From an uncultured Coriobacteriaceae bacterium (lineage in GTDB: Bacteria; Actinomycetota; Coriobacteriia; Coriobacteriales; Atopobiaceae): a DNA stretch of 64,000 nucleotides. Position numbers and translations under genes: made by a program. The stretch is from NCBI GenBank assembly GCA_902788705.1, contig CADALE010000002.1, positions 1 to 64,000 of the forward strand, in the 5' to 3' direction. This document shows, piece by piece, positions 15,730-24,303 of the stretch (positions within the stretch are counted from its first letter, which is position 1; every line of letters starts with the position of its first letter). The notes beneath the pieces are model-generated. The model had not been told where the DNA came from. It was given only the letters and a program-made list of their open reading frames with translations, and did not search any database.

Positions 15730-16991
15730 CTACGCCGAGAAACAGGAATCCATGGAGGGGCTGCTCGCGGACATGCTCAAGTACGCCCGCGTCTACCACG
15801 CCCTCGCGACCGCCGGTACGCCCGATCCAGAGGCGAACCGGATCCTGCGGCGCATGGTGCAGCTCGAGACGAACGTCGTCAACCCGCTCCTGTTCTCGCT
15901 GCTCGGCAAGGCGCAGGACGGCTCCATCACCTACGATGGGTTATGCGTGGCGCTGCGGGCGCTCGAGTCCTACGTCTACCGCAGGCTCGTCTGCGAGGTG
16001 CCCACCAACTCGATGAACAAGACGTTCGCCAACCTGGGCAACGGGTCCGACAGACTGTGCGGCCCCGGAGGCGACTTCGTTGGCGCCATTGTGTACGCCC
16101 TGTGCAGCAAGCCGGGCACCACGCGCTTCCCCGACGACGCGGAGTTCGAGGAGAGGACGCGCCTTCGCGACTTCTACAACATGCGACAGAAAGAACCGCA
16201 TCTACACCTTCGACCGCCTGGAGAACGGCGACTCCTACGAGAAGGTGGACGTTCGTGCGCTGATGCTGGAGCGCGACCACGGCCTGTCCATTGAGCATGT
16301 GATGCCGCAGACCATGACGGAGACCTGGAAGCGCGAGCTCGGCCCCGACTGGGAGCGCGTGCACGCCGAGTGGCGCGACCGCATAGCCAACCTCACGCTC
16401 ACCGCCTACAACAGCAAGTACAGCAACCGCCCCTTCTCGGAGAAGCTGGCCATCAAGGACGGCTTCAAGGACTCGCCGCTCTTCCTCAACAAGTGGATCG
16501 GCGAGCAGGGCACCTAGACCGAGGAGCAGCTGAGGGCGCGGGAGGACCTGCTCGTGGCGAGGTTCCTCGAGCTCTGGCCGCTTCCCGAGGTGACGTTCGT
16601 GCCAAAGGAGAACGACGAGGCGATCCACACGCTGGACGACGATTTCAACTTCACTGGCACCAAGGTTGCCGCCTACACCTTCAACGGGGTGCGCAAGGCA
16701 GTGAAGACCTGGAAGGACGCGACAGCTGAGGTGCTTTCTCAGGTCTACGAGATCGATCCCGCGACGGTGCGCCTCATGGCGGCCTCGAGCGACTATCCAG
16801 GGAACTACCTGCGCCTTGGAGGCAAGGAGGGCGGCGGCTGGTACGAGATCGGCAGCGGCTGCTTCACGTATCTCGCGACGTCGACCTCGGCGAAGATGGG
16901 GCTGCTGGAGGCGGTGTTCGAGCGTACGGGCATCTCGGGCAGCGACCTTGCCTTCGAAATCAGGCCCGAGGAAGAGGACGACGAGGGCTAA
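15730..16991 (+). pseudogene. 3' remnant of a GmrSD-type (DUF262/DUF1524) restriction enzyme
   Basis: Begins directly at the IS right end. The readable frame gives the back of the DUF262 part (GLLADMLKYARVYHALATAG, SMNKTFANLGN), then a one-base shift near 16185-16190 (FYNMR / KNRIYTFDRLENGD), then the DUF1524 HNH-like nuclease core (LSIEHVMPQTMTETW ... RIANLTLTAYNSKYSN), a TAG at 16515-16517, and a C-terminal extension (FNGVRKAVKTWKDATAEVL) up to 16991. The N-terminal nucleotide-hydrolysing DUF262 motifs are missing. The family restricts modified (e.g. glucosylated hydroxymethylcytosine) phage DNA; this copy is dead by three independent lesions. Confidence 0.85.
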
Positions 16992-17149
16992 TGATGGAGT
17001 CGCCGGAAGCAACCAATCAGCTAGCGGAACGCGGGCAGTAGAGCGAAATCATTAACAAAGCTTACTGAGAATTTCGAGCATTCGAAAACAAGGTGCGGCG
17101 GATGAACTGATTCCGCCGCACCCAGCATACAATCGACATATGCTAGCTG

Positions 17150-18712
17150 TTACTCTTTTGGCCACTTCGTCTCATCCATCTTAAGAAGGCTCGGCAACTG
17201 AGTTCCAATCCACTTGTCACGCCTTCCCTCGATTGCTGCAATCTCAGCCCTGTGACGCTCTTCCGTGGTTTTGAGTTCGGCAATGCGCGCCTCTAGCTGT
17301 TTGCGCTCTTTGCGCTTAAAGACTCCGAGATTCTTGATGCTCTCAATGCACTGTCTCCGCTCTTCCGCCGCGCTGTCGATTGCCGTATAGGCTGCATCGT
17401 AGGCTTCCTTCTCCTCAGGGTTCACCTTGAAATACCGGCGTGTGAGCAGCGTTGTTGCGCGTGCCTTCTTCCTGCGCTCGGCATCCTCCGCTTCTTTGCG
17501 AGCCCTTGCAGCTTTCTGGGCAGGATCGTGCTCGTCTCTCAGCCGCTTCCAGTGATCGATATTTCTCTGTCTCTCGGCCTTGGCCGTAGCGTTATAGGTG
17601 TATCCGTCATCAGTCACTCGACCGCTAGAATACTGGTTGTGATAGCGGCGATTGGTTCGCATCTTGATGTCGGTCTCACCAATGAATATCTTATTCTTAA
17701 AGAATAGGGTCAGCTCCTCATCAACCGTTGGAATGTTGCTCAAATCCTTTCCGGATACAGACCTGAGGAGAGATATGGAATCGTTGGTAGACGTGACATA
17801 CCTCTCAACGTCGTCCATCTGCATGAAGGCAATGGCTGCGTTAAGGACATCTTGCATGTTTTCGTAGGCAACGCTGCAGTTATTGAAGGCTATAGACTCA
17901 GCATCATAATTATGGTTGCCAGTGCCGTAGTAGTCGAAAATTCTGATCTTCTCCCAACGCTCATTCCAGTTGCTAAACGACTCTACTTGACATGCATTTA
18001 GCTTGACGGCTGCATCGTAGTAGATCTCGCCAATTGATGCCCTAATGCTAGACTTCAGCCTCTTCAGCTCCTCTTTGTCAAGCAATACCTTGGCGTCGTC
18101 GTTTGCACCATCGATTCTGTCTATTAGCTTGTCCAGTGCCTTCTCGATGGTGTCCAGCAACACCGCATAAAGAATAATGATACTCTTCAGCGTCTGCGTG
18201 ATGTAGTTCTTGTTTGCTACACTCGGTCGCGTTTTGAACGGGTTGGAATAGAGCTCACAACGTGCGGAGGTAATTTCCACTATATGGGACTTTAGTTGCT
18301 TGACGAGCTCGAGCATTTCTGGGGTGACTTGATCTATCGGGAGTCCCGTAATAATCTCTAGCATCTTGTTGAAGCAGGAGAAGGCTTCTTGGTAGCGATC
18401 CTTTGCGATGGAGGCTTGCCAGCCTATCGCACATCCCTGAATAAACCACGCCTCGTAATTATTTGTATCAATTTCTAGGACTTGGGATGCATAGTCCTCC
18501 GCCTTGCTGTTGTTGCTTGCCTTTCTCGCCTGTCTCGCCAAGTCGAGGAACCTGCGGGCATCGTCTGATTTGTCGACTGAGACAACGCCCTCAACCATCA
18601 TCTTCTTTGCCTCTTCAACGCTGTATTTGCAGCCACAGCTCTGGCAAACGAAGACCCCACCTTCCTTTATGAGATCCGTGCTGCCGCACATCTCGCAAAC
18701 TAGTTGCTTCAT
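17150..18712 (-). CDS. Zinc-ribbon/helical repeat protein of unknown function
   Basis: 520 residues with AGGAG eight bases before the ATG. The N-terminus is a zinc ribbon (CEMCGSTDLIKEGGVFVCQSCGCKYS, cysteines 6, 9, 23, 26), followed by TPR-like helices (ARQARKASNNSKAEDYASQVLEIDTNNYEAWFIQGCAIG) and a long charged coiled coil (KAARARKEAEDAERRKKAR, ERKQLEARIAELKTTEERHRAEIAAIEGRR). No membrane helix. It is the third gene of an operon with the SPFH and small membrane proteins. GC and codon use are visibly lower than the flanks, pointing to horizontal origin. Similar N-terminal ribbons occur in many uncharacterised Firmicutes proteins. Confidence 0.65.
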   Translation of the reverse strand: MKQLVCEMCGSTDLIKEGGVFVCQSCGCKYSVEEAKKMMVEGVVSVDKSDDARRFLDLARQARKASNNSKAEDYASQVLEIDTNNYEAWFIQGCAIGWQASIAKDRYQEAFSCFNKMLEIITGLPIDQVTPEMLELVKQLKSHIVEITSARCELYSNPFKTRPSVANKNYITQTLKSIIILYAVLLDTIEKALDKLIDRIDGANDDAKVLLDKEELKRLKSSIRASIGEIYYDAAVKLNACQVESFSNWNERWEKIRIFDYYGTGNHNYDAESIAFNNCSVAYENMQDVLNAAIAFMQMDDVERYVTSTNDSISLLRSVSGKDLSNIPTVDEELTLFFKNKIFIGETDIKMRTNRRYHNQYSSGRVTDDGYTYNATAKAERQRNIDHWKRLRDEHDPAQKAARARKEAEDAERRKKARATTLLTRRYFKVNPEEKEAYDAAYTAIDSAAEERRQCIESIKNLGVFKRKERKQLEARIAELKTTEERHRAEIAAIEGRRDKWIGTQLPSLLKMDETKWPKE

Positions 18713-18743
18713 TTTCGTCTCCTAACGTTATATTGTTAGCTCT

Positions 18744-19097
18744 CTAGTGCTTCGCTCTCCTGTTTCGACTGACAAGCTTTGTCCTGAGGCTCTCGGCCGC
18801 CACTACGGTGGGTGACTCCGCGAGCCTGCGAGCCTCTGCCGCTATCTGCGCGTCAAGCTCCGCCGTCTTTTCGTTGCTGGCCGGTGTGTCGTACCGTGCG
18901 ATGTCGATGAGCTCGTCCATGCAAGGCGCGAGCTCGCTTTCAGCCCTGTCGCGGATGTCCTGCAGGTCCAGCAGGAGGTCCCTCTGGAAGTCGTGGCGTG
19001 CATCGTTTGCCGCGCTCAACCGCCTGGCTCTCTTGACGTACCACCACAGCCCGGCCGCCAGGGCGACGGCGGCGATGATCCCTGCAACCCAGCCCAT
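18744..19097 (-). CDS. Small membrane-anchored protein, SPFH operon
   Basis: 117 residues; the ATG overlaps the SPFH stop (TGATG). One N-terminal transmembrane helix (VAGIIAAVALAAGLWWYV), then a cytosolic helical domain (FQRDLLLDLQDIRDRAESELAPCMDELIDIARYD). No family recognised. Tight coupling to the SPFH gene suggests a partner of that protein. Confidence 0.65.
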   Translation of the reverse strand: MGWVAGIIAAVALAAGLWWYVKRARRLSAANDARHDFQRDLLLDLQDIRDRAESELAPCMDELIDIARYDTPASNEKTAELDAQIAAEARRLAESPTVVAAESLRTKLVSRNRRAKH

Positions 19098-20230
19098 CAC
19101 TGCCTCCTCGTGCCGCACTCGGGGCAGAACTTGTCGGTCGGCGCGAACGCGCGGCCGCACTGCGGACAGAACTTGGGGAGCGTCGCCGGGACAGAGACCG
19201 CTTCGGGCTGCGGTGCCGCCGCAGGCTGCTGGGGGGCCGCCGGCGCCACGGCCGGCTGCATCGCGTCGCCGAGGGCGCCTGTCACCATGCCGCCCACGCT
19301 CGCCCCGACGCCCGCCATGGTCCCGAGGCCAATGCCAAGGTTGGAGAACTCGCCGACCGCCTCGTTGGCAGCCACCCTCTCGGCCACGTCGAACGAGCGC
19401 TCCTGCTGGTAGGTGTAGCCCTCGATCTCGCGCTTCTGGGCGGCGGCCTGCGAGGCGATGACCGTGCGCTGCGCGGCTGTCTGCTGGTCGATGACGCCCA
19501 CCTGCTGGCGGATCCTCGCGTCGGCTACGTCGGCGTAGGCGCGGAAGTGCAGGTCGCGGAACTGCTGGTAGACGGGGTCGGACTCGGGCCGCACGAGGTT
19601 GGCGACCATGAAGCGCGTGAGCTCCAGGCCGTACTCCGCGAAGTCCGGTGCGAGCCTCTGCCGCATGTCCTCCGAGAGCTCGGGGAGCTGCGTGTCGGCC
19701 GTGAAGATCGAGATGCCCGGCGCGCTCATCGCCTGGGCGAGCGCCGACTTGACGCGTGCCTGGAGGAACGACTTGAAGTAGCCGACCAGCCGCTCTTGTG
19801 AGAGCGTGGCCTCGGTCCCCACGAGCTTGATCAGCAGCTTCCTGCCGTCGCGCACCGCGAGCGCCATGTCGCCCGAGGCGCCGATTGAGAGCGGGAAGCC
19901 ATAGGTGGGGTCCATGTACTGCACCTTGGAGGAGGTGCCCCAGCTGATGCCCATCTGCTCTGTGAGGTTGACGAAGTAGACCTCCGCGTGGAAGGGCGTG
20001 ACGCCGCCCGTAGCCAGGTTGGCGATTGAGGTGAGGATGGGGATGTTCTGCGTGGTGAGCGTGAAGCGCCCCGGCCCGAAGGCGTCTAGCGCGCGGCCCT
20101 CGAGGAACAGGTGCGCCTCCTGCGACTCGTGCACGATGAGCTGGGAGTTGGTGTTGAAGTCCTCCGCCGGGTGCTTCCACACGAAGGTGTGGTTGTCGCC
20201 CTCGTACTTGATGACGTCGAGTATTGCCAT
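19097..20230 (-). CDS. SPFH-domain protein with C-terminal zinc ribbon (YdjI/'virion core protein'-like)
   Basis: 377 residues from the ATG at 20230. The body is an SPFH (stomatin/flotillin) domain of the YdjI type: DVIKYEGDNHTFVWKHPAEDFNTNSQLIV at the start, then TEATLSQERLVGYFKSFLQARVKSALAQAM. A glutamine/alanine-rich coiled coil (IRQQVGVIDQQTAAQRTVIASQAAAQKREIEGY), a Gly-rich segment, a Pro/Ala linker and a double CPxC zinc ribbon (FCPQCGRAF ... FCPECG) follow. SPFH proteins form large rings on membranes; YdjI-like members are tied to membrane stress in Bacillus. First gene of a three-gene operon. Confidence 0.82.
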   Translation of the reverse strand: MAILDVIKYEGDNHTFVWKHPAEDFNTNSQLIVHESQEAHLFLEGRALDAFGPGRFTLTTQNIPILTSIANLATGGVTPFHAEVYFVNLTEQMGISWGTSSKVQYMDPTYGFPLSIGASGDMALAVRDGRKLLIKLVGTEATLSQERLVGYFKSFLQARVKSALAQAMSAPGISIFTADTQLPELSEDMRQRLAPDFAEYGLELTRFMVANLVRPESDPVYQQFRDLHFRAYADVADARIRQQVGVIDQQTAAQRTVIASQAAAQKREIEGYTYQQERSFDVAERVAANEAVGEFSNLGIGLGTMAGVGASVGGMVTGALGDAMQPAVAPAAPQQPAAAPQPEAVSVPATLPKFCPQCGRAFAPTDKFCPECGTRRQ

Positions 20231-20423
20231 GGGCCGCCCCCGCAGAAATGTACACATTACTGAATGCAAACAACATCATCGATTATAGCTTCGAGATATT
20301 GAACGTTCTCGCAGGAGAGAGTGCCATCGGCGACCGTTGAGGTGACGATATAAGACCGCTGGAGAAACCTTGTACAATTTTTCACTTCAACAAGTCCCCA
20401 TAAAGCAAGTGCCAGATGCTCCT

Positions 20424-21041
20424 TTAATGGTCTTTACTTGCCGATTCGTCCTCACGAAGCCACTTGTCGAAGGTGTTGGGGCTCACGCCCATGCGCGTCG
20501 CAGCCTCGCCTCTAGTGATATGGCCGCCCAGATAGGAGGCCTTCGTCGCCTTGTAGCAGCCCGGGCGCTTCTCTACGGGGCGGCCGAACCTCACTCCGCG
20601 GGCCTTTGCGGCGGCGATCCCCTCCGCCTGCCTCTGCCTGATGTTCTCGCGCTCGATCTGGGCGACGTAGCTGAGCAGTTGCAGCACGATGTCGGCGATG
20701 AAGGTGCCGGTCACGTTGTCGGGGCGCTCGCGCGTGTCCAGCAGCGGCATGTCGAGCACCACGACGTGCGCGCCCCTCTCCTTGGTGATGCGCCGCCACT
20801 CGTCGATAATCTCGTCGTAGTTGCGCCCTAGGCGGTCGATGGACTTGACCACCAGCACATCATCAGGCTGCAACCTCCGCATGAGACGTTTCCACTGCGG
20901 GCGGTTGAAGTCCTTGGCACAGGCTTTGTCCGAGAAGATCTGGCCCTTATCCAGCCCGAACTCCGCGAGCGCATCGAGCTGCCGGTCGAGGTTCTGCTCC
21001 TTGGACGATACGCGCGCGTATCCATAGGTCTTTTGTGCCAT
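20424..21041 (-). CDS. Small serine recombinase (resolvase/invertase family)
   Basis: 205 residues, AAGGAG six bases upstream. The catalytic domain starts YGYARVSSKEQN (Ser12 as nucleophile), with SIDRLGRN (conserved Arg) and the long E helix (FIADIVLQLLSYVAQIERENIRQRQAEGI). The C-terminal part has a short HTH (GEAATRMGVSPNTFDKWL). Length and layout fit Hin/Tn3-resolvase enzymes that invert or resolve DNA at paired sites. Its promoter region has a long palindrome (21233-21253). No transposase lies beside it, so it may be the relic of a plasmid or transposon or act on a local switch. Confidence 0.88.
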   Translation of the reverse strand: MAQKTYGYARVSSKEQNLDRQLDALAEFGLDKGQIFSDKACAKDFNRPQWKRLMRRLQPDDVLVVKSIDRLGRNYDEIIDEWRRITKERGAHVVVLDMPLLDTRERPDNVTGTFIADIVLQLLSYVAQIERENIRQRQAEGIAAAKARGVRFGRPVEKRPGCYKATKASYLGGHITRGEAATRMGVSPNTFDKWLREDESASKDH

Positions 21042-21232
21042 CGACGCTCCTTCCGTTGCCGGTAACCTTGTTTGGAGCGTATGGGTGCATCACAGAAAGA
21101 CAGGTTTTCTGACACGAGATGTTGAACATGCGTCACATAGCCAGCAATACAGCGCGCTCTTGAAGCGTGTGGCACTCTCTGAGCATCCACCTCGCGAGGT
21201 AAAATGGTTTGTGGCACTACGGTCGCCAGCAA

Positions 21233-21253
21233 TGGTCACCACGGTGGTGACCA
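21233..21253. repeat. Perfect 21-bp palindrome, with related half-sites nearby
   Basis: Arms TGGTCACCAC and GTGGTGACCA around a single G, about 190 bp upstream of the recombinase start. Two further ATGGTGA(C/T)-type half-sites lie at about 21374-21400. Possible recombination (res-like) or operator site. Confidence 0.5.
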
Positions 21254-21424
21254 AGCCTCGTGATGACCAAGCAGCAAGGCCATCCCTTCGCCTAATCACC
21301 CGAACACGGCATGCTGATTCCGTGAACCGACAAGATATCTTGGGTGGCGATTTGCGCATAGATTCGGCTAAGCATGGTGATCAAATGGTGACCATGAGAC
21401 AAAAGCATTCGACAAAACCATGTT

Positions 21425-21691
21425 TTACCTGCTGTTTTGCCCATAGCCTTGGCCCACGAAACTTTTGGCAATTACCCAGATCAGGTTGGAGGGTCGAGCG
21501 ATTTGGTAGCCCCTCTCTGCCAGGTCATATGCTCCTAGCTCCCCTTTTATGATTGCCAATGCGGCGCAAGTATCGAGGTGGTCCGAATTCGGGCGGTAAA
21601 GCACAGGAAGATAGGCCCTCCCGCCATCGGTCACACCAGTGTCAGTCCAACCTCTTGGGAAGGCCTGCGGCAAGTCAAGCCCGTCGGGCAC
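21425..21691 (-). CDS. Short unrecognised reading frame, possibly a gene remnant
   Basis: 88 residues from a GTG (VPDGLDLPQAF...), with no clear ribosome site and a stop 14 codons upstream. Composition looks coding (CAALAIIKGELGAYDLAERGYQIARPSNL), but I recognise no family. It lies in a region of fragments, so it is more likely a remnant than a working gene. Confidence 0.25.
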   Translation of the reverse strand: MPDGLDLPQAFPRGWTDTGVTDGGRAYLPVLYRPNSDHLDTCAALAIIKGELGAYDLAERGYQIARPSNLIWVIAKSFVGQGYGQNSR

Positions 21692-22001
21692 GAGTCGACG
21701 ATAACGAGCGCCTTAGTCTACGAGAGCCGCTGGGGCCACCAGGTGGGAGCGCTCCTCAAGGCGGAGTAGCGGCGGAGCGGAGCCCGGCCACGCCTGACAC
21801 CGTGGGGCCGCACGGGACGGGCGGCCCCTATAGCAGGGGGTACACCGTCTCCCAGAAGGCCCCGAGCGTCTCGTGCGGGGTCTCGCAGTCGCTGGTGAGC
21901 GCGCACTTGAGCACCATGATCTTGGCTTTCCTCGCGCCATGCTCCCATCATTCGTGCCCTAGCCCGAGAGCCTCCCTCACCAACCATCACACCATAAAGG
22001 G
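21692..22001. other. Gap with no recognisable gene
   Basis: No frame here matches a family I know. A minus-strand frame from about 21918 begins MVLKCALTSDCETPHETLG and stops after 29 codons; it may be a gene fragment. Composition is similar to neighbouring coding DNA, which fits decayed genes. Confidence 0.4.
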
Positions 22002-22295
22002 ATGTTGGTAATGCTACGAACTCCCAGCGTCGACGAGGGATTCAGCTCGCTCACGCGCGTGCTGCTACGGGCATACCGGTTCACGCGGGAGCTGTCGAAC
22101 CCGTACGACAGCATGGTCGCCGTGCCCTACGCGCACCCGGCAGGCACCAAGAACGGGCTTGCACGGACACACAAGGAGGCCGGGGACGGCGACAGATCAT
22201 GGAGCGATGGGCCGCTCGGCATATGCAGGGCTGTGCGTAACGCGACGACCAACAACCGATTCGCTGCCCCCCTCCAAACGGATGTCGTAGTATTT
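22002..22295 (+). pseudogene. Second, deleted copy of the esterase tail and regulator tail
   Basis: Reads SVDEGFSSLTRVLLRAYRF (to be compared with SVGEGFSPLMYVLPQAYRV at 4.1 kb), then SNPYDSMVAV, the natural end of erythromycin-esterase proteins. After a gap it reads GICRAVRNATTNNRFAAPL, matching GMCRAARNATATHRFAVPL at the end of the XRE gene at 4.6 kb. DNA identity is obvious over roughly 85 bp at the left and 65 bp at the right, while the XRE/zinc-ribbon segment between is missing. So the two loci share a common ancestor segment, and this copy has lost its catalytic part and the regulator. Confidence 0.7.
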
Positions 22296-22707
22296 GCGGG
22301 ACCGATAATTGGGAATTGGCTGAATGAGAGGTCCTGCGAAGGGGCCTTCGCCTCCCCCAGGAGGTGGCAAGGATAGCGACGTCCGTAGCTGCCGTCACGA
22401 CATGCCGCTTGCTCGCGCGTCACGTCGATAAGAATCGTGCGAACCCTAGGCAGGCCTGACATGGGTTACCGACGTCTGACCTCGCGGAAAGGGGTTCCAG
22501 CGTTGTGTTTCGCGGGTTTCCGCATCGATCGCCCACGTCGAACCTCACTGCCGCGAGCTTCCGTGCCGATTGTTCAGGCACGTAGATGATGAACTAAGGA
22601 GCCCACCGATGAATAAGCACTCCATACGGCCTGGTGATTCCCTACCAATCTAATGGAATTAACATAGTAATAGGTATCAATAATTCGCGCGAGAAGGGAG
22701 TCCTGCC
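22296..22707. other. Non-coding gap before the 223-residue gene
   Basis: No gene recognised. At 22605-22654 an AAGGAG site and ATG begin a 14-codon frame (MNKHSIRPGDSLPI), perhaps the start of a lost gene. The last 60 bases are AT-rich and probably contain the promoter of the next gene. Confidence 0.4.
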
Positions 22708-23379
22708 ATGATCCGTACCAACAGTGTCACGCTCACCACGTTACCCATAGCCATAGCCTATCGTCGCAAGGCACCCTCTGGTGGAGCGGCGCTCGTGATC
22801 GTGAGGTCTGACGCGTCGCAGCCGGGCATCGCCACCATCTCAAAGACGTCGGGCAAGCCCATCGTGGCAGCCAACACTCCGGCCGAGCTCTATCCCGAAG
22901 AGGCGTTCGAGGAGGCCCTTGCCCTCACCGCCGGGATGCCCTACCACAAGCAGGGCAGACCATCGGCACCAGCACAGCAAGAGTCTGTGGACACCGAGCC
23001 GCCGGTACAGGCCGACGAGGAAGAGGTGGTAGCCGAAGAGGTCGAGGTCGTCATCGACAGCGACGAGTACCAGAAGCTTCTGGCTGCCTATACCAACAAG
23101 AACGGCAAGCTCTCCTACGACCTCATGAACAAGGAGATGATCCAGTTCGCCCACAGAAGCGATCTCGTCGCACGCATGGTGGCTGCAGGCGAGTCTGAGG
23201 ACGCCATACTCACCTATGTGGTGGGCACCAAGTTCCGGAACGCTACGGGCAACAAGGAGCTCACCGACGAGCAGGTGGCCGCCATGGCGGAGCTCATAGA
23301 CGAGGTGAGCCCCCGCGGCGCCTTCAAGGAGCTCAGGAGGTCCATTCGCACCATGTTGGGAAAGGCCAAAACCTCTTAG
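22708..23379 (+). CDS. Hypothetical protein, 223 residues
   Basis: ATG with AAGGGAG seven bases upstream, followed by a strong terminator, so it is a real single-gene unit. N-terminal beta-rich part (ITLTTLPIAIAYRRKAP-like, GGAALVIVRSD), an acidic low-complexity linker (VQADEEEVVAEEVEVVIDSDEY), then a helical C-terminal domain (SYDLMNKEMIQFAHRSDLVARMVAAGESEDAILTYVVG). No family recognised; no signal peptide or membrane helix. Confidence 0.6.
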   Translation: MIRTNSVTLTTLPIAIAYRRKAPSGGAALVIVRSDASQPGIATISKTSGKPIVAANTPAELYPEEAFEEALALTAGMPYHKQGRPSAPAQQESVDTEPPVQADEEEVVAEEVEVVIDSDEYQKLLAAYTNKNGKLSYDLMNKEMIQFAHRSDLVARMVAAGESEDAILTYVVGTKFRNATGNKELTDEQVAAMAELIDEVSPRGAFKELRRSIRTMLGKAKTS

Positions 23380-23409
23380 AGATTGAGCGCCAAGCTTGTT
23401 AGAGTTGTC

Positions 23410-23440
23410 GGGCCGCCACAGCCGTGGCGGCCCGTTTTTG
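23410..23440 (+). terminator. Rho-independent terminator
   Basis: 10-bp perfect stem GGGCCGCCAC / GTGGCGGCCC with a 4-base loop followed by GTTTTTG, 30 bases after the stop of the 223-residue gene. Confidence 0.92.
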
Positions 23441-23639
23441 CGTGGAGAGGCTCTGAGCCCATCTTGCTGTCGCATCCAGAAGTCCGCCAAAGACTGTCGC
23501 GGACAAATAACCTCCGCACGGGCTACCCCTTGTGCTGGATGAAATAATCGAGGTTGTTTGTCTGCTGATCAAAGTGATAGTTAGTAAGCCCAAGACGTGT
23601 CTTTTTTCGCGCTAAGCTGTACTTCCCTCCCTTGTCGCA

Positions 23640-23860
23640 GCTGCATGGGGACTCCCCGGCAACCTGGCGGCGCCAGCATGGTCACGCTCCTGCGCCCACG
23701 CAAAAACAGCCTTGGGCATGCCGCCGACGACGACAAGGTAGCGGTGATAGAGCGCGGGCGCCTCTACCCCCTGAGTCAAGGGCTCCGAGATTGCCTGGGC
23801 ACCCGCCGCATGCACCGGCACCTGGGCCGTCTTCGCCTTCTGGGGCCAGCCCTCGTGCCA
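23640..23860 (-). pseudogene. Fragment of a DUF4143-type AAA+ ATPase
   Basis: On the minus strand the frame reads AISEPLTQGVEAPALYHRYLVVVGGMPKAVFAWAQERD; the LYxRYLxVGGMPxAV core is typical of the middle of ATP-binding proteins with a C-terminal DUF4143 domain. Neither the P-loop nor the C-terminus is present. The fragment ends where a glycoside-hydrolase fragment on the other strand begins. Confidence 0.45.
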
Positions 23861-23889
23861 GAAGGTGCTGGGGAAGCATTTTGTGGTGG

Positions 23890-24150
23890 ACCACCGAGCG
23901 CCTAGGCAATACGGTGCGCTACCAGGTGGCGTACAACAAGCTCTTCTGCGAGGAGGAAGCCGCGGTAGCAACCGACATCCCCGAGACCGAGTCGCTGGGC
24001 CTGGGGCACGAGGTTGACGTCCTCGCTGCCCTGCAGCCTGGCACCAACAAGCTGGTGGTCCGCGTGTACACCAACCTCTCCAACCTGCTGGACAAGGGAG
24101 CCCACCAGCGCTACGGCCTGTTTGGGCCTGTGGTGCTTCTGACGGCATAG
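23890..24150 (+). pseudogene. C-terminal fragment of a large glycoside hydrolase (galactose-binding-like domain)
   Basis: Reads NTVRYQVAYNKLF ... LGHEVDVLAALQPGTNKLVVRVYTNLSNLL ... RYGLFGPVVLL and stops at 24150. The EVDVTxxLxPGxNxLxVRV...GLxGPVxL pattern is the C-terminal beta-sandwich of GH2/GH106-like enzymes. The catalytic part is absent and no start signal is present, so it is a remnant of a polysaccharide-degrading gene. Confidence 0.6.
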
Positions 24151-24262
24151 CTGACGGTCAGATCATTTGCGCAGGGCCCCGTTGGTATAGTACCGGCGGG
24201 ACCCTGCGCAAGAATGCATGTTTGGGACAATCCCTCTTGTCCGGGTCTTAAGGCTCGTAATA

Positions 24263-24276
24263 ATAACGTATGTTAT
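24263..24276. promoter_or_regulatory. ATAAC-N4-GTTAT inverted repeat, candidate TetR operator
   Basis: Lies 27 bases before the TetR start, overlapping a likely -10 region (TATAGT). The core AACGTATGTTAT matches the palindrome before the TetR gene at 1142 (AACATATGTTAT) at 11 of 12 positions. Confidence 0.5.
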
Positions 24277-24303
24277 AGTATAGCCTAACCGACGGGAGGC
24301 ACT

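Noticed and set aside
18744..20279. A 511-residue protein on the minus strand over the SPFH gene
   Set aside because: All but the last 117 codons is an Arg/Gly-rich shadow of the SPFH gene; the true gene starts at 19097.
21425..21691. Confident gene call
   Set aside because: Open frame with plausible composition but no ribosome site, no family match and decayed surroundings; kept only as a low-confidence entry.
21700..21920. Minus-strand start MVLKCALTSDCETPHETLG as a gene
   Set aside because: Stops after 29 codons and has no recognised family; treated as a possible fragment.
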